DNA of 64,000 nucleotides from assembly GCA_039566865.1 (NCBI GenBank), contig CM076954.1:10502001-10566000 (forward strand), written 5' to 3'. This DNA is from Aurelia coerulea. Its lineage: Eukaryota > Cnidaria > Scyphozoa > Semaeostomeae > Ulmaridae. Of the stretch, positions 9,630 to 19,418 are shown one piece after another (position 1 is the stretch's first letter; each line of letters opens with the position of its first letter). Below the pieces are notes generated by a model that was not told the DNA's origin, made no database searches, and saw only the letters and a program-made list of their open reading frames with translations. Both the position numbers and the translations under genes were made by a program.

Positions 9630-10830
9630 CCGTCACGCTCGTTAAAGCTTTATCTCTGCTTTATCTCTGCTTTATCGCTTTATCTCTGCTAATTGGGACT
9701 GAAATAAAGAAAGCGCACAGAAAGCGCACACAAGACAGAAGTTTCTCGCGATCCGATAGAAAAATTTGACGTCGGCTTATTTCATCTTAGACAGGTTCGA
9801 CACCATAAGATGGATAAATCACGAAGGTGTTTACCTTGACACAAAAGCAAATTTAACCAGAATTGGCACGATCTTGACTTCATTAGCAGCTTGATTATGT
9901 TAAAACAATCGTTTTCTAGAACGAACTCATCATTAGCCACTTATTGATAGTATTCATTATCATAGGCGTAGGAGATAGGGGGCTAGAGGGGGCTGCAGCC
10001 CCCCCAACGTCAGAAAAATTTACAAAAATCAGCCATAATCGGGCAGAAATCCGCCTCAAGTCGGGCAAAATTTTCTCAAACAATGGATTTTTTGTCGGGC
10101 AGCCCTCCCAAATTTTATCTTCCCCTTCGCCGATGTTCATTATGCAAATAAGTCAACTTTAGAGGATGATGTAACCGGCGGCCTGCACAGAAGTTAGCGC
10201 TCGCAGCATCACCGAAGGTAGAGGGACCCCCCTCTAATACAGCCACAGATGCAAACGTCGCAGGTGAAGTTGAGAGGAAAGGTGCAGAATCCCAGCAAAC
10301 AATGGCGCCATTGACTAGGGGAAGGCACGTGATCACACTGAACCAAAACATTTTCATGCATACGATTCTGCACAGAGGTTATCTTCGTGACCGCTTGCCC
10401 CAAATTAGACGCCCGCGAATAGCAACAATTGAAACGCTCTGTAGGGTTCTGCATAAGTAATTTTGCACTATGGTAAATCTCACATGACATCTAATTTGAG
10501 ACAGATGCACCAATAGTTACATGCGCGAACTAAACAAACTAGGGGTAATGACTTTTGATTTTTTGCGTATCATCCTCGCTTGACATAAAAATCAAAATAT
10601 TGCTTTTCAGGCGATTCTTGTCCTTATACAAGGGGCTTGACTTTCCATTGAAGACGACTTTAGCAGCAACACTAATCTCTCTGACTGTTGCTAAAAACAG
10701 CATCAACGATCTTTTGGAGTTGTGAAGAAATCAATATTCAGATACTCTTATGCTTGCTTAGCTCAGGACAGACTTTGTAATCATCCAAAAGGATCTTATG
10801 TTTATTTTTGAAGAATGAAAACATTATGCA
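9630..10830 (+). repeat. Duplicated genomic segment, copy 1 (uninterrupted by the LINE)
   Basis: This segment matches, in reverse, 48,206-49,015 joined to about 43,240-43,425. Shared stretches include AGAGGATGATGTAACCGGCG, GGTTATCTTCGTGACCGCTT and TTATGCTTGCTTAGCTCAGG. Copy 1 lacks the full-length LINE present in copy 2 and has gained a hAT MITE (9,962-10,135) that copy 2 lacks. No reliable coding sequence in this copy. Confidence 0.85.
9962..10135 (+). mobile_element. hAT MITE (GGCGTAGG family), copy a
   Basis: 174 bp flanked by TTCATTAT (9954-9961 and 10136-10143). The termini are inverted: CATAGGCGTAGGAGA and CTTCGCCGATG. The paralogous segment near 48,705 has an uninterrupted TCATTATGCAAATAAG, so the empty site is visible. 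Interior includes GGGCTGCAGCCCCC and CAGCCATAATCGGGC. Non-coding. Confidence 0.9.
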
Positions 10831-12885
10831 GGGGCTTTTGCTCCAACCGGAAGGAATAGACCTATATATATAGACATATAGACATACATATAGACATATA
10901 GGTACATAGGAATCAGGAATGTTGTAACAATGGGCATTATTTGTGCACACAATCGAAACAATCAGCGAAGCATCTGAGATATTTATAGGCATTGTTAATG
11001 TATACAATCAAAACAATTCTGATATTTTCAGGCAAACAATGAATTTTGGCGTAGTTGCCAATTCACATTTCCTCATTAGGGCTAATTACTACTTCATTAA
11101 TCCAGCTGCCAACTCATTACAAGGCAGTCTTCAAAATTTGACCTCTTTGACCTGGTGGCACACTGCCCTTACTGTTTGAAATATTCAATATCAACAACTG
11201 CAAGTAAGGGAGCCTACCAACCCATAAAATACTATCAAGAAACAAATGTGTGACTGTTGTAGTGGCAATTCTTGTCTGGATAAAGTAAACACATTGTCAA
11301 TATCGTCGGCTATCCTTTAGTTTCACTCAGAGCAGTAGCAAGCATCTTAAACTTGGAGGGGCACGGCATTTCTGTGGCACTTTTTTTTCGTAAGAAGGGC
11401 ATTTTAATATACACCAGATTTTTGACGGTAAAAAAATGTGATATATAGAAGAAAATAGTGTGAATGCTGATAGATATCCGATTTCCTTCACAATGAAACA
11501 AACTGAGAAGTAAGCATAACTAAATCATGAAGTAAATAATAACAAAATTAAACGACTTTTTGTCCGCATCGGTCTTCAAAGGGGGCGTATCCTAAAACAA
11601 AAAGGGCACTTTTGGTTTGTTGCAAAATTTGGAGGGTCACGTTCCGCCAGTGCCCCCGGTTCCTACATCTCTGGTTTCGCTACATCTAATGTAATAGTTC
11701 TGATGCAGATCAAGAGATCTGGTCTGCTTCATCAAGTGGGCTTTTTATTGGGCACTGCCGTTTCAATAAAAACTAAATCGTGCATTAAACAGTTGCAATT
11801 GCAAATAAAAAGATTTTATCATTTTGAGGCAAGCTACGTGCATGAGCTCATTCTTCAAACATGGCTAATGGGGGCCTTTAATTATGTTTGAAGAATGAAA
11901 ACATTATGGAAGGGCTTTTCTCCAACCGGAAGGAATACACCTATATAGGTATAGTATGAGGAATCAGGAATGTTGTAACAATAGGCATTATTTCTGATGA
12001 CAATCGAAACAATCAGCGAAACATTTGAGATATTTATAGGCATTGTTAATGTGCACAATCAAAACAATTCAGAGATCTTTTGGCCTAACAATCAAATTTG
12101 GCGCAGTTGCCAATTCACATTTCCTCATTAAGGCTTATTACTTCTTGCACCTAATATTAATCGAGCTGCCAACTCATTACAAGGCAATTTTCAAAATTTG
12201 ACCTCTTTGACCTGGCACACTGCCGTTACTGTTTGAAATCTTCGATATGGATAACTGTTGCCAAGGGAACCAACCAAACCATATAATACTATCAAGAAAC
12301 AAGTGTGGCACTGTTATAGTGGCAACTCTTGTCAGGATAAAGTAAACAATTTGTCAATAGTGTCGGCTATCCTTTACTTTCACTCCGGGCAGTAGGAAGC
12401 ATCTTAACCTTGAAGGGGCACGGCACTTCTAGGGCACAAATCCGAAGTAAAGATAACCACCGCATCGGTCTTCAAAAGGGGCACATGCTGAGACGAAAAG
12501 GGCACTTTTTGATTTGTTGCAACATTTTGTGGGGGGGGCACGAGCCCCCAGTGCCCTTCGGTTTCTACGTCTCTGGTTTCACTACATCTAATGTAATAGT
12601 TCTGATGCATGCATGGACTTGCCCAAATTGTCTTGTAAGGAAGAAAGAGACCCTTTCTTTCTTCCTTACAAGACGATTTGGGCACGTGCAATGCATATGC
12701 AGAAATCTGGTCTTCTTCATCAAGTGGGCTTGTTACTAGGCTACTGCCATTTCGGTATAAACGAAATCGTGCATTAAACAGTTGCAATTGCAAATAAATA
12801 TTCTATTATTTTGAGGCAAGCTACGTGCATGATCTCATTCTTCAAACATGGCTAATGGGGGCCTTTAATTGTGGATGATGCAATA
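10806..12885. repeat. Direct tandem duplication, units of about 1.08 and 1.0 kb
   Basis: Unit I (10,806-11,884) and unit II (11,885-12,885) share the same order of blocks: GAAGAATGAAAACATTATG, CAGGAATGTTGTAACAAT, GCCAACTCATTACAAGGCA, TGTCGGCTATCCTTTA, CATCTAATGTAATAGTTCTG, GGCAAGCTACGTGCATGA. They differ by small indels, by the contents of a GGGGCACG-type insertion (about 11,345-11,660 and 12,405-12,570), and by a palindromic insertion found only in unit II. A third, inverted copy of the GGGGCACG-type sequence lies at about 12,935-13,085. No gene recognised. Confidence 0.85.
12612..12692. mobile_element. Near-perfect palindromic mini-insertion
   Basis: A hairpin with arms of about 27 bp (CCCAAATTGTCTTGTAAGG ... 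CCTTACAAGACGATTTGGG) sits in unit II of the tandem duplication. Unit I reads straight through GTTCTGATGCAGATC, so this is an insertion. Flanks contain short ATGCAT repeats that may be target duplication. Confidence 0.65.
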
Positions 12886-13394
12886 ACGACCTCTTTTGTC
12901 CCTCTCACCAACATCTCTGCAAAGAAACACAATAGTTAGGGCACGTGCCCCTCCCCCCCCCTAAGATTTTGCAATGAACAAGTGAGTGCCCTTTTTATTT
13001 TCAGGAAGCGCCCCTTTAGCATGATAACAAAAGTGCCCTTGGAGTGCCGTGCCCCACCCCCAAGCCAAGTTTGAGATGCTTCCTACGTCCCTGGAAACCC
13101 CATCAGCCACCCCATCCCTGGAAAATGGGTTTGAATCGAGGAGAACAGATTAGATTAGATCACTAGAAGTTAAATTGCTTTGGAGTGTCAGCCACTCAGA
13201 TATGGTTTACCATGCAGAAATACATACGGCACCGGTAAACATACTGTTTTCAAATCCTTGTACGATTTTGTCACTTGGGTATGATAAGCATGTGTCTGTT
13301 TTGGGTGGTAATGGTATGGACGAAAACCAGACTGGGATCGATAAAGAATTTTGTTCGTTTCTATCATACGGCAAACAGCTTCATTTTTTCTCAA

Positions 13395-13606
13395 GTTTTT
13401 TCGTTATTCCAGCACCTCTGAGGGGACCATTAAGGAATTAAGGTCATCTGGACCTTTTAATGCTATCCCTGCCACTGTAATTTTAGGGGTGTTCTTCCTT
13501 TACATTTTTAACCTCATATATTGTATTGTATCTATTTTTATATTATAAACTTGTAAATATTTCTAAGTAACGGTAACGTGGCAAATGATAGATACATATA
13601 CATAGA
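13395..13606 (+). mobile_element. 5'-truncated LINE 3' UTR fragment
   Basis: Closely matches the 3' end of the degenerate LINE ending at 53,290: CCAGCACCTCTGAGGGGACC, a GGTC...GACC stem-loop, TTTTAATGCTATCCCTGCCA, TATATTGTATTGTATC, and a GATACATA-type tail. Only the last 200 bp or so are present, as expected from abortive reverse transcription. It splits the older minus-strand LINE remnant. Confidence 0.75.
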
Positions 13607-13808
13607 TACAATTTTTTCAATTACCTGGCTTTACATTAGAAATCTGCGGCAAAAGTGAGATTGGCCTAAAATTCTTTTGGTTCGTCTTTGCTACCCTTCT
13701 TATTAAAAAGTAGCTTCAATTTAGCTTGCTTGCAATCATCTGGAAAACGTGACAAGGAGATGGAAAGATTGCATATAGATTTTGCAAAAATCGGTGCACC
13801 GTCCTTAA

Positions 13809-13953
13809 AGGGTCTGTTTCATCCAGCATGCCTTGCACTTGCCATCTCTTGGTTGGCCTTTGTTGCCGCCATTTTCATGGCCCATGAAAATGGCGGACAA
13901 CAAAGGAACATCAACAAACGGCACGTGCAAGGAATGCTGGATGAAACAGACCC
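13809..13953. mobile_element. TTAA-flanked palindromic MITE (piggyBac/Kolobok-type target)
   Basis: Long inverted repeats (AGGGTCTGTTTCATCCAGC ... GCTGGATGAAACAGACCC) with an inner palindrome around CCGCCATTTTCATGGCCC are flanked by TTAA on both sides (13,805-13,808 and 13,954-13,957). Removing the element and one TTAA restores the LINE frame reading GKFLKDGAPIF on the minus strand. The classification rests on the target only. Confidence 0.85.
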
Positions 13954-14456
13954 TTAAGGAATTTTCCTGAAATGTTATCAAGTCCTGCTGCTTTTGAGAC
14001 TTTGAGGGATGTACTTGCTCCAAAAGTTTTAGAACATTTTCGTCACTTGCATGATGTAGTTTGAATGTTTTTTGTCCAACGTCGGTGCTTGTAATATCTT
14101 TTGACACGGTGGAAGTCAACGGTCTTTATAAAGTTACTATTTTGATGAATATTTCACAGCACATAAATACAAATGAGAAGCCAGAAATATTTGCAATGAT
14201 CTACGGTAACTTGGTTTGGGATGGATTATCTTATGTTTCATTGCATCCCAAGAATAATTGTCCTGAGCAAATATTTTCTAAGCATTTGTACGTGAAGTTG
14301 GAGCCCGAAGGGGGTACTTGACTAGGGAAGTGACGCGGGTGCGTGGAAATCATCTCCACACCCTGCACCGTGTCGCATAAAAAATGGGCCAAAAGTATAC
14401 CCTGTCGCATAAAAATTTTGCCTCTCAAAAACAGAGTAGAACACGATTATTGCTTG

Positions 14457-15204
14457 CAGTAGCGGAAATTATGGGGGGTTGGAGGAGCAATTGCCCCCCC
14501 CCCCCAATTCGATAAGACTTGGAAATTTTCTTAAAGGTCGGACATTCCGTAGCGATTGGAACTGTAATGAAGAAACGAGTCACCGTCAAGAAGTGGACGA
14601 GTTTTTATATAGAAAGAGCAAACGAAATGCACGAGCTCAAAAAGCATATTCTAAAGTGTTTATTCACTTATTTAGTTAGAGAGTAGCAATATTTCTGCGA
14701 GATGTTGGAGCAATAATGGGAGAGGCATTCTAAGCCAATGTAAAGGTTGGAGTTCTCCAAAATTTTCCTGGACGCAACATTAACACAAACTATCAACGAA
14801 TTTTCAAAGTTTCCATGTTGGGGCGGGGGCAGGCAAAACCTGAATTGCGAGAAGCGTTCTAAGACAAAGAAGAGGTTCTTCACGCAAAACTGTTTTGAGA
14901 ACTGGTTATTCATATCATCAAATATTCTAATTTGGCACTGACAAAATTTTCCTGGGGGCTTTGCCCCCAACGTCCTCGTGACGATTGGGCCTGCCGACAG
15001 TACGTTCATAATACATTCTTGCCTTTTTCTATCAACTGCTGAATATAAATAGTTTTGAAATCTGATATACAATGACGTCAGCACTATTTATATCAGGTCG
15101 AAGTCTTCCAGCGAAATGCCAGAGAACAAAAGCATTTCCCCTGACTCGGAAAATTTACGGCTTGCCCCCCCCCCCCCACTCAAAAAGCTGAATTTCCGCC
15201 ACTG
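14457..15204. mobile_element. Non-autonomous hAT element nested in the MITE
   Basis: 748 bp with inverted ends CAGTAGCGGAAATT / AATTTCCGCCACTG and a perfect 8-bp duplication ATTGCTTG (14,449-14,456 and 15,205-15,212). Removal rejoins the host MITE unit at ATTGCTTGTGA. Long C-runs lie just inside each terminus. No transposase frame. Confidence 0.88.
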
Positions 15205-15277
15205 ATTGCTTGTGACAACTTGTCGGATAATTTTCTTACCTATTATAATACTCTGTCCTATTATAATACTCTGTCCA

Positions 15278-15621
15278 AGGACACGAACGTGTTGATTACA
15301 TATTTGTTTACCTTGTTTTGATCCTTGTCTTGATTTCTTGTCTTCTTTGTTTCTCTGTTTCGTCTTCAACTAGTGTGTGCAACTGAACGGTTTATTAGGC
15401 CCAAATGTCTCGTGTTATTTGAATATATCTTCCTCGTATTACTGTGTCTTAGTGCGTCCTCGCAGAAGGAAAGTTTCAAACCGCAAAGAGGCATTTGGGC
15501 CTAATAAACCGTTCAGTTGCACACACCAGTTGAAGACGAAACAGAGAAGAAAAGAAGACAAGAAATCAAGACAAGGATCAAAACAAGGTAAATAAATATG
15601 TAATCAACACGTTCGTGTCCT
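15278..15621. mobile_element. Small fold-back element nested in the MITE
   Basis: Inverted arms of about 130 bp (AGGACACGAACGTGTTGATT ... AATCAACACGTTCGTGTCCT) with few mismatches surround an 80-bp spacer (about 15,408-15,487). It lies within the CCCTGTCGCATAA repeat of the host MITE. Long ORFs across it are by-products of symmetry. Confidence 0.8.
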
Positions 15622-15742
15622 AACACCCTTGCCCTGTCGCATAGTTTCTACCGCAAATCGACACCCTTTTGAGCGGCACATCCCGTCAAGCGTCAGGTCA
15701 AGTATGAGAGTACCACCCTCCCTCCCCCCACGGGAGTTGGAG

Positions 15743-17528
15743 GCCCTATTCTATTGGGCCCCTAGCTGCACGTCGAAAGAATAACCACCATTGGTTACGC
15801 CATTGCAGTTATATAACTCGTAAGCATAGGATTCATGATATATTCCTTCTTAAACAAATTTTGAAGGGTATTTTCCAGTGATTCAATGTATGTATGTATG
15901 TAATATTTTGCCATCAAACTAAAATATAACTCAAAGGGCGTGATTTGGCCCCTATTTCCTTCTCTCTCCGACTCATTTCACCCTGAGTCTTCCAGCATCC
16001 ACTGCCCCTCTGCTGAAAATCTCCTGCGTACGGCCTTGGCTTCAAAAGCTTCTTTGCGCTTCTGGGACACAGTGCTAGAGTTTCTTAAATATTTGGCTAC
16101 AATCCTGGGCAAAATATTTGGAACAAAGTTAATTTTTCGGTGATCATCTCAGTTCTTCTCACTCTTACATTTGCACCACCCCCTTTTACCCCCGAAACAA
16201 TGTTGGTTGGCATCTTGAAGCTGAAAACATCCAAGCAACATTGTATCGGGGGTAAAATGGGGGTTGTTCATTAGAAATTGTAGAATCTTACGTTTCTCCG
16301 ATATATTTTGTCCGGGATTGCAGCCTACTACTAGTTCCTTATAAACTATAATCTTATATAAAGAACGTGTGTTGAAAGAAAATGGTTCAAGTGACTTGTA
16401 TGTGGTTAGGTGCAGATGGTTGTTGAACTTGTAGCCAAATTTTCATGGCTCGTCATTCTTTTATCATTTATCTTATATTGATAATATATCAGTCACGTCT
16501 TTATTGGGAGCCAAAAGCAAGAAGTAGGAATGAAATTAAACATTCTAAAGCCTCAGCTTTCTCCTCAGCTGATTTCTTGCAAAAAAATTTGACTCTGACA
16601 ATATGATCCTGGGGGCAGAAGAGGGGCTGCCCGATTCCATATGACGTCAATATGCATATCATGTATTCCCACTCATCACTGACAACATTTCGTCAAGATT
16701 TCGAACAACAATTTCGGATAATCGAATTTGGACGAAATGTTCAGAAATTTTGGTGTACCTTCCTTGAACTTTCAGATGAAAGTTTAATTTATGTTACGGT
16801 TGTAAAATTAGACAGTTTCTGCGTTTTCCGAGATATCAATAGACTGGTAGCTCAATTAGCGCATGTTACGTAGGTTCTTTTCATATCTTTCATCGTAAAT
16901 TCTTTTCATTTCATCTCCATGAAAAGATGAATGATATTCAGCAGCATAGAATCATCGTATCGCTGACTTCTTGAACAATTTATGATAATTTATGAGTACC
17001 AATATTAAGAGCTATTGGATCGTCGAAGAAGCAACTGATACCAGTAACATCGCAAGAAGTCGATAAGGAGCAGAAGACAATACTACATTCAATATGTAAC
17101 ATCAAACAAGAGTGTTCAACTTTCATACTGTTCTAAAATTTCGAATAAGAAATTCTTGGATATGAGCAAGTTTGTTTCGGGCAACATACCTTGTTCCAAA
17201 TTAAACTAGCCAGAAATCTTTCGCTCTCAATGTATATTCAATTTGAATTGATGGATTGAGCACTTAAAACAAATATGACCCTGCACATAAAATATGTTGT
17301 CCTCTCTGTCTATACAATATGAGACAATGTCTATAAAGTATAACCCTAAGTCTACGAAGAAGAAATTTCACACGATTAGAAACCTTTACTATAAATCATG
17401 CCTATACTAATAATGTATTTCAAGCAATACTTTGGATGTGCTAAATAAATGAGATTATTTACTAGAACCTATTGTACAACAACGTTTCTAATTTATACTC
17501 GTACCGAACCAGTGAGACAGAATGACAA
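15743..17528. other. Intergenic, no gene recognised
   Basis: Nothing coding is convincing. The only structure is a hairpin at about 16,172-16,258 with arms ACCCCCTTTTACCCCCGAAA and TCGGGGGTAAAATGGGGGT around CAATGTTG/CAACATTG, which looks like a small palindromic MITE. A short (TGTA)n-like run lies near 15,890. Confidence 0.5.
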
Positions 17529-17606
17529 CCTCGTCCGCCCCAGGGCCTTTTGTCATATTGGGATGGAGATTTCGTCTCCGTCCAAATATGACAAAAGGCC
17601 CTGGGG
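17529..17606. mobile_element. Hairpin MITE with GACAGAATGACA flanks
   Basis: A near-perfect inverted repeat (CCCCAGGGCCTTTTGTCATA and its complement) with a small loop is bounded on both sides by GACAGAATGACA, a plausible 12-bp or shorter target duplication. Non-coding. Confidence 0.65.
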
Positions 17607-18143
17607 ACGACATTGACAGAATGACAGTTTATACGCTTACACTCCGATGATTTTCTAACCATGTATTAAGTCATTTCAAAACGATCAATATTGCATGTCA
17701 ACATATGTGAAAAACTCTATTTGGTTCAAATCGGGGTATTCTTCTCAAGTGGAAAAAAACTTTGCAAAGTAAAACTAGTTAGACATCAATCGATGGACAG
17801 TCCAAAGTGTCTAAAATCTGGTGCTGTACTCTCTAACTGCATGACAAGACTGATAGGTAGTAAGATGAGTTTCGATCAAACGTCGTATCATACAATTCCC
17901 TTTTTTATCTCTTTGGTTCATGATCCAAAATTATCTAAGGATATTAAAATGTTTGTTTTGTTACTTAAAGGGTATGAATAACTTAATTCTGAGTTATACT
18001 CTTTTATAGCAATATTGTTTACCTTGCCTAAGAGCCATTATAATGAGATTTGTCATTTCCTTCAAGTCTACGATAATAGTTTACGTTTCTTGCTGGCATT
18101 TATTCCCAAACTAGAAGCTTAATATAAAAATAAAATTAATCTA

Positions 18144-18969
18144 CCGGGTGCGCCAAAATAAACTATGCACTTTTGGCAGGCCACGATAAATCGTAAACAG
18201 GACAGATTTTGAAGATTTATGACTTTATCTTTAGCAGAAGCCTGAATTAGATTCTAAAATTTTTTGCAAATTTTTCCGTTTTCAGTTTTTAGAGCTACAA
18301 GCGAGTTTCTTAAGATTTTCGTTTTCGAAAACACCGAAAATGATCAAAAAACGTCGATCAAGCTTTCTAAAGAATCGACATGAATGGACAAAGTGAAAAC
18401 GTTTTCGTGGTGATTTGGGATTTAGAAATCGATTGATTGTAAGTTGCTGTATGAGAGTTCGTAATATCTTGGGAGAAATGTAATAATATTTTCAAGGATA
18501 TAAAGAAATGTCTTTTCTTTTGTAATGTCATTGAATTTATGCTTTGGTGCAGGTAGTGTTCCTGTGTCAAGGGGGTTAAATTTTGTGACGGCTTTTGGGG
18601 CGGCACTTTATTGTAACTACTACAGAATTTCGCAACAGGCCAATCGTTGAAATAACGCTCGTGCAGAAGTTTACAACAATCAATTTACAAATCCCAAATC
18701 ACGCTGAAAACGTTTTCTCTTTGTCCATTCATATTGAGTCTTTAGAAAATTTGATCAACGTTTTTTGATCGTCTTCAGTGTTTTTGAAAACGAAAATTTT
18801 AAGAAACTCGCTTATGGCTCTAAAGAGTGAAAACGGAAAAATTTGTAAAAAATCCTAGAATCTAATTCAGGCTTTCTGCTGAAGATCACGTAATAAATCT
18901 TCAAAATCGGTCCAGTGTACGATTTATTGTGGCCTGCCAAAAATGCATAGTTTATTTTGGCGCACCCGG
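18144..18969. mobile_element. Tc1/mariner-type MITE, complete
   Basis: Inverted ends CCGGGTGCGCCAAAATAAAC / GTTTATTTTGGCGCACCCGG flanked by TA. The arms continue inverted for nearly 300 bp (TGGCAGGCCAC, TTGATCAACGTTTTTTGATC), leaving a spacer of about 250 bp. The TA duplication and inverted ends place it in the Tc1/mariner group. No transposase. Truncated relatives lie at 39,564 and 53,455. Confidence 0.85.
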
Positions 18970-19418
18970 TATTAATCATCAGTGCTCTTGAAGCATGCTT
19001 CAAAATCAGGCAGCCCTAAAAAGAGCTAAATTTACTAATTTTAAAACCAATCACAAGATCAGCTATGTCTGAAAAATGATTTGGTCATTGACATACTTGC
19101 AAAAAGAGAAATTTGAAGATCGGCCTTATAATAGAATCTTGATGATTTTTGAAACAGGAATACTTTCTCGGGACATCCCGCAGCTTGAGAACAATATGAC
19201 AGATCAACGTGCTATATTTGCAGATCAAAATTGACAAACTAGCTACACAATGACCATATCTTTCATGGAGTCTGGTGAATAGTTCCAACACTACAGGCTC
19301 ACAAACGCTTAAGCCTTTTCAACTTATCCGGTAAGACTGGAGAAAGTCAGTTCCATTGAACTTGCTGAATCACCACGCATCGAATTAAAGCATCTAGCCT
19401 TGATACCAAAGATGATAT

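Larger units (their letters stand above)
13188..14119 (-). pseudogene. LINE reverse-transcriptase remnant interrupted by two insertions
   Basis: Minus-strand pieces appear in RT order: VLKLLEQVHPSK (about 14,030), then GKFLKDGAPIF, then RFPDDCKQAKLKLLF with NKKGSK (about 13,740-13,680), then NKILYRSQSGFRPYH (about 13,370-13,300). These are RT blocks 0 to 2A of a CR1/L2-like LINE. Frames are broken. A TTAA MITE (13,809-13,953) and a plus-strand LINE 3' fragment (13,395-13,606) are inserted in it. Confidence 0.75.
14304..15734. mobile_element. hAT-type MITE, second copy of the 3,243-3,673 family, with two nested insertions
   Basis: Target duplication AGTTGGAG (14,296-14,303 and 15,735-15,742) flanks termini CCCGAAGGGGG and CCCCACGGG. 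The outer sequence matches the 3.2-kb copy (GTACTTGACTAGGGAAGTGA, CCCTGTCGCATAA units, GTCAGGTCAAGTATG). It has swollen from about 430 bp to 1.43 kb by two later insertions. Confidence 0.87.

Noticed and set aside
14668..15084. 138-codon minus-strand ORF inside the nested hAT element
   Set aside because: No BED finger or hAT dimerisation motif; its composition matches the repeat itself.
17700..17760. tRNA gene suggested by GGTTCAAATC at about 17,715
   Set aside because: No A box or acceptor-stem pairing at the expected distance.
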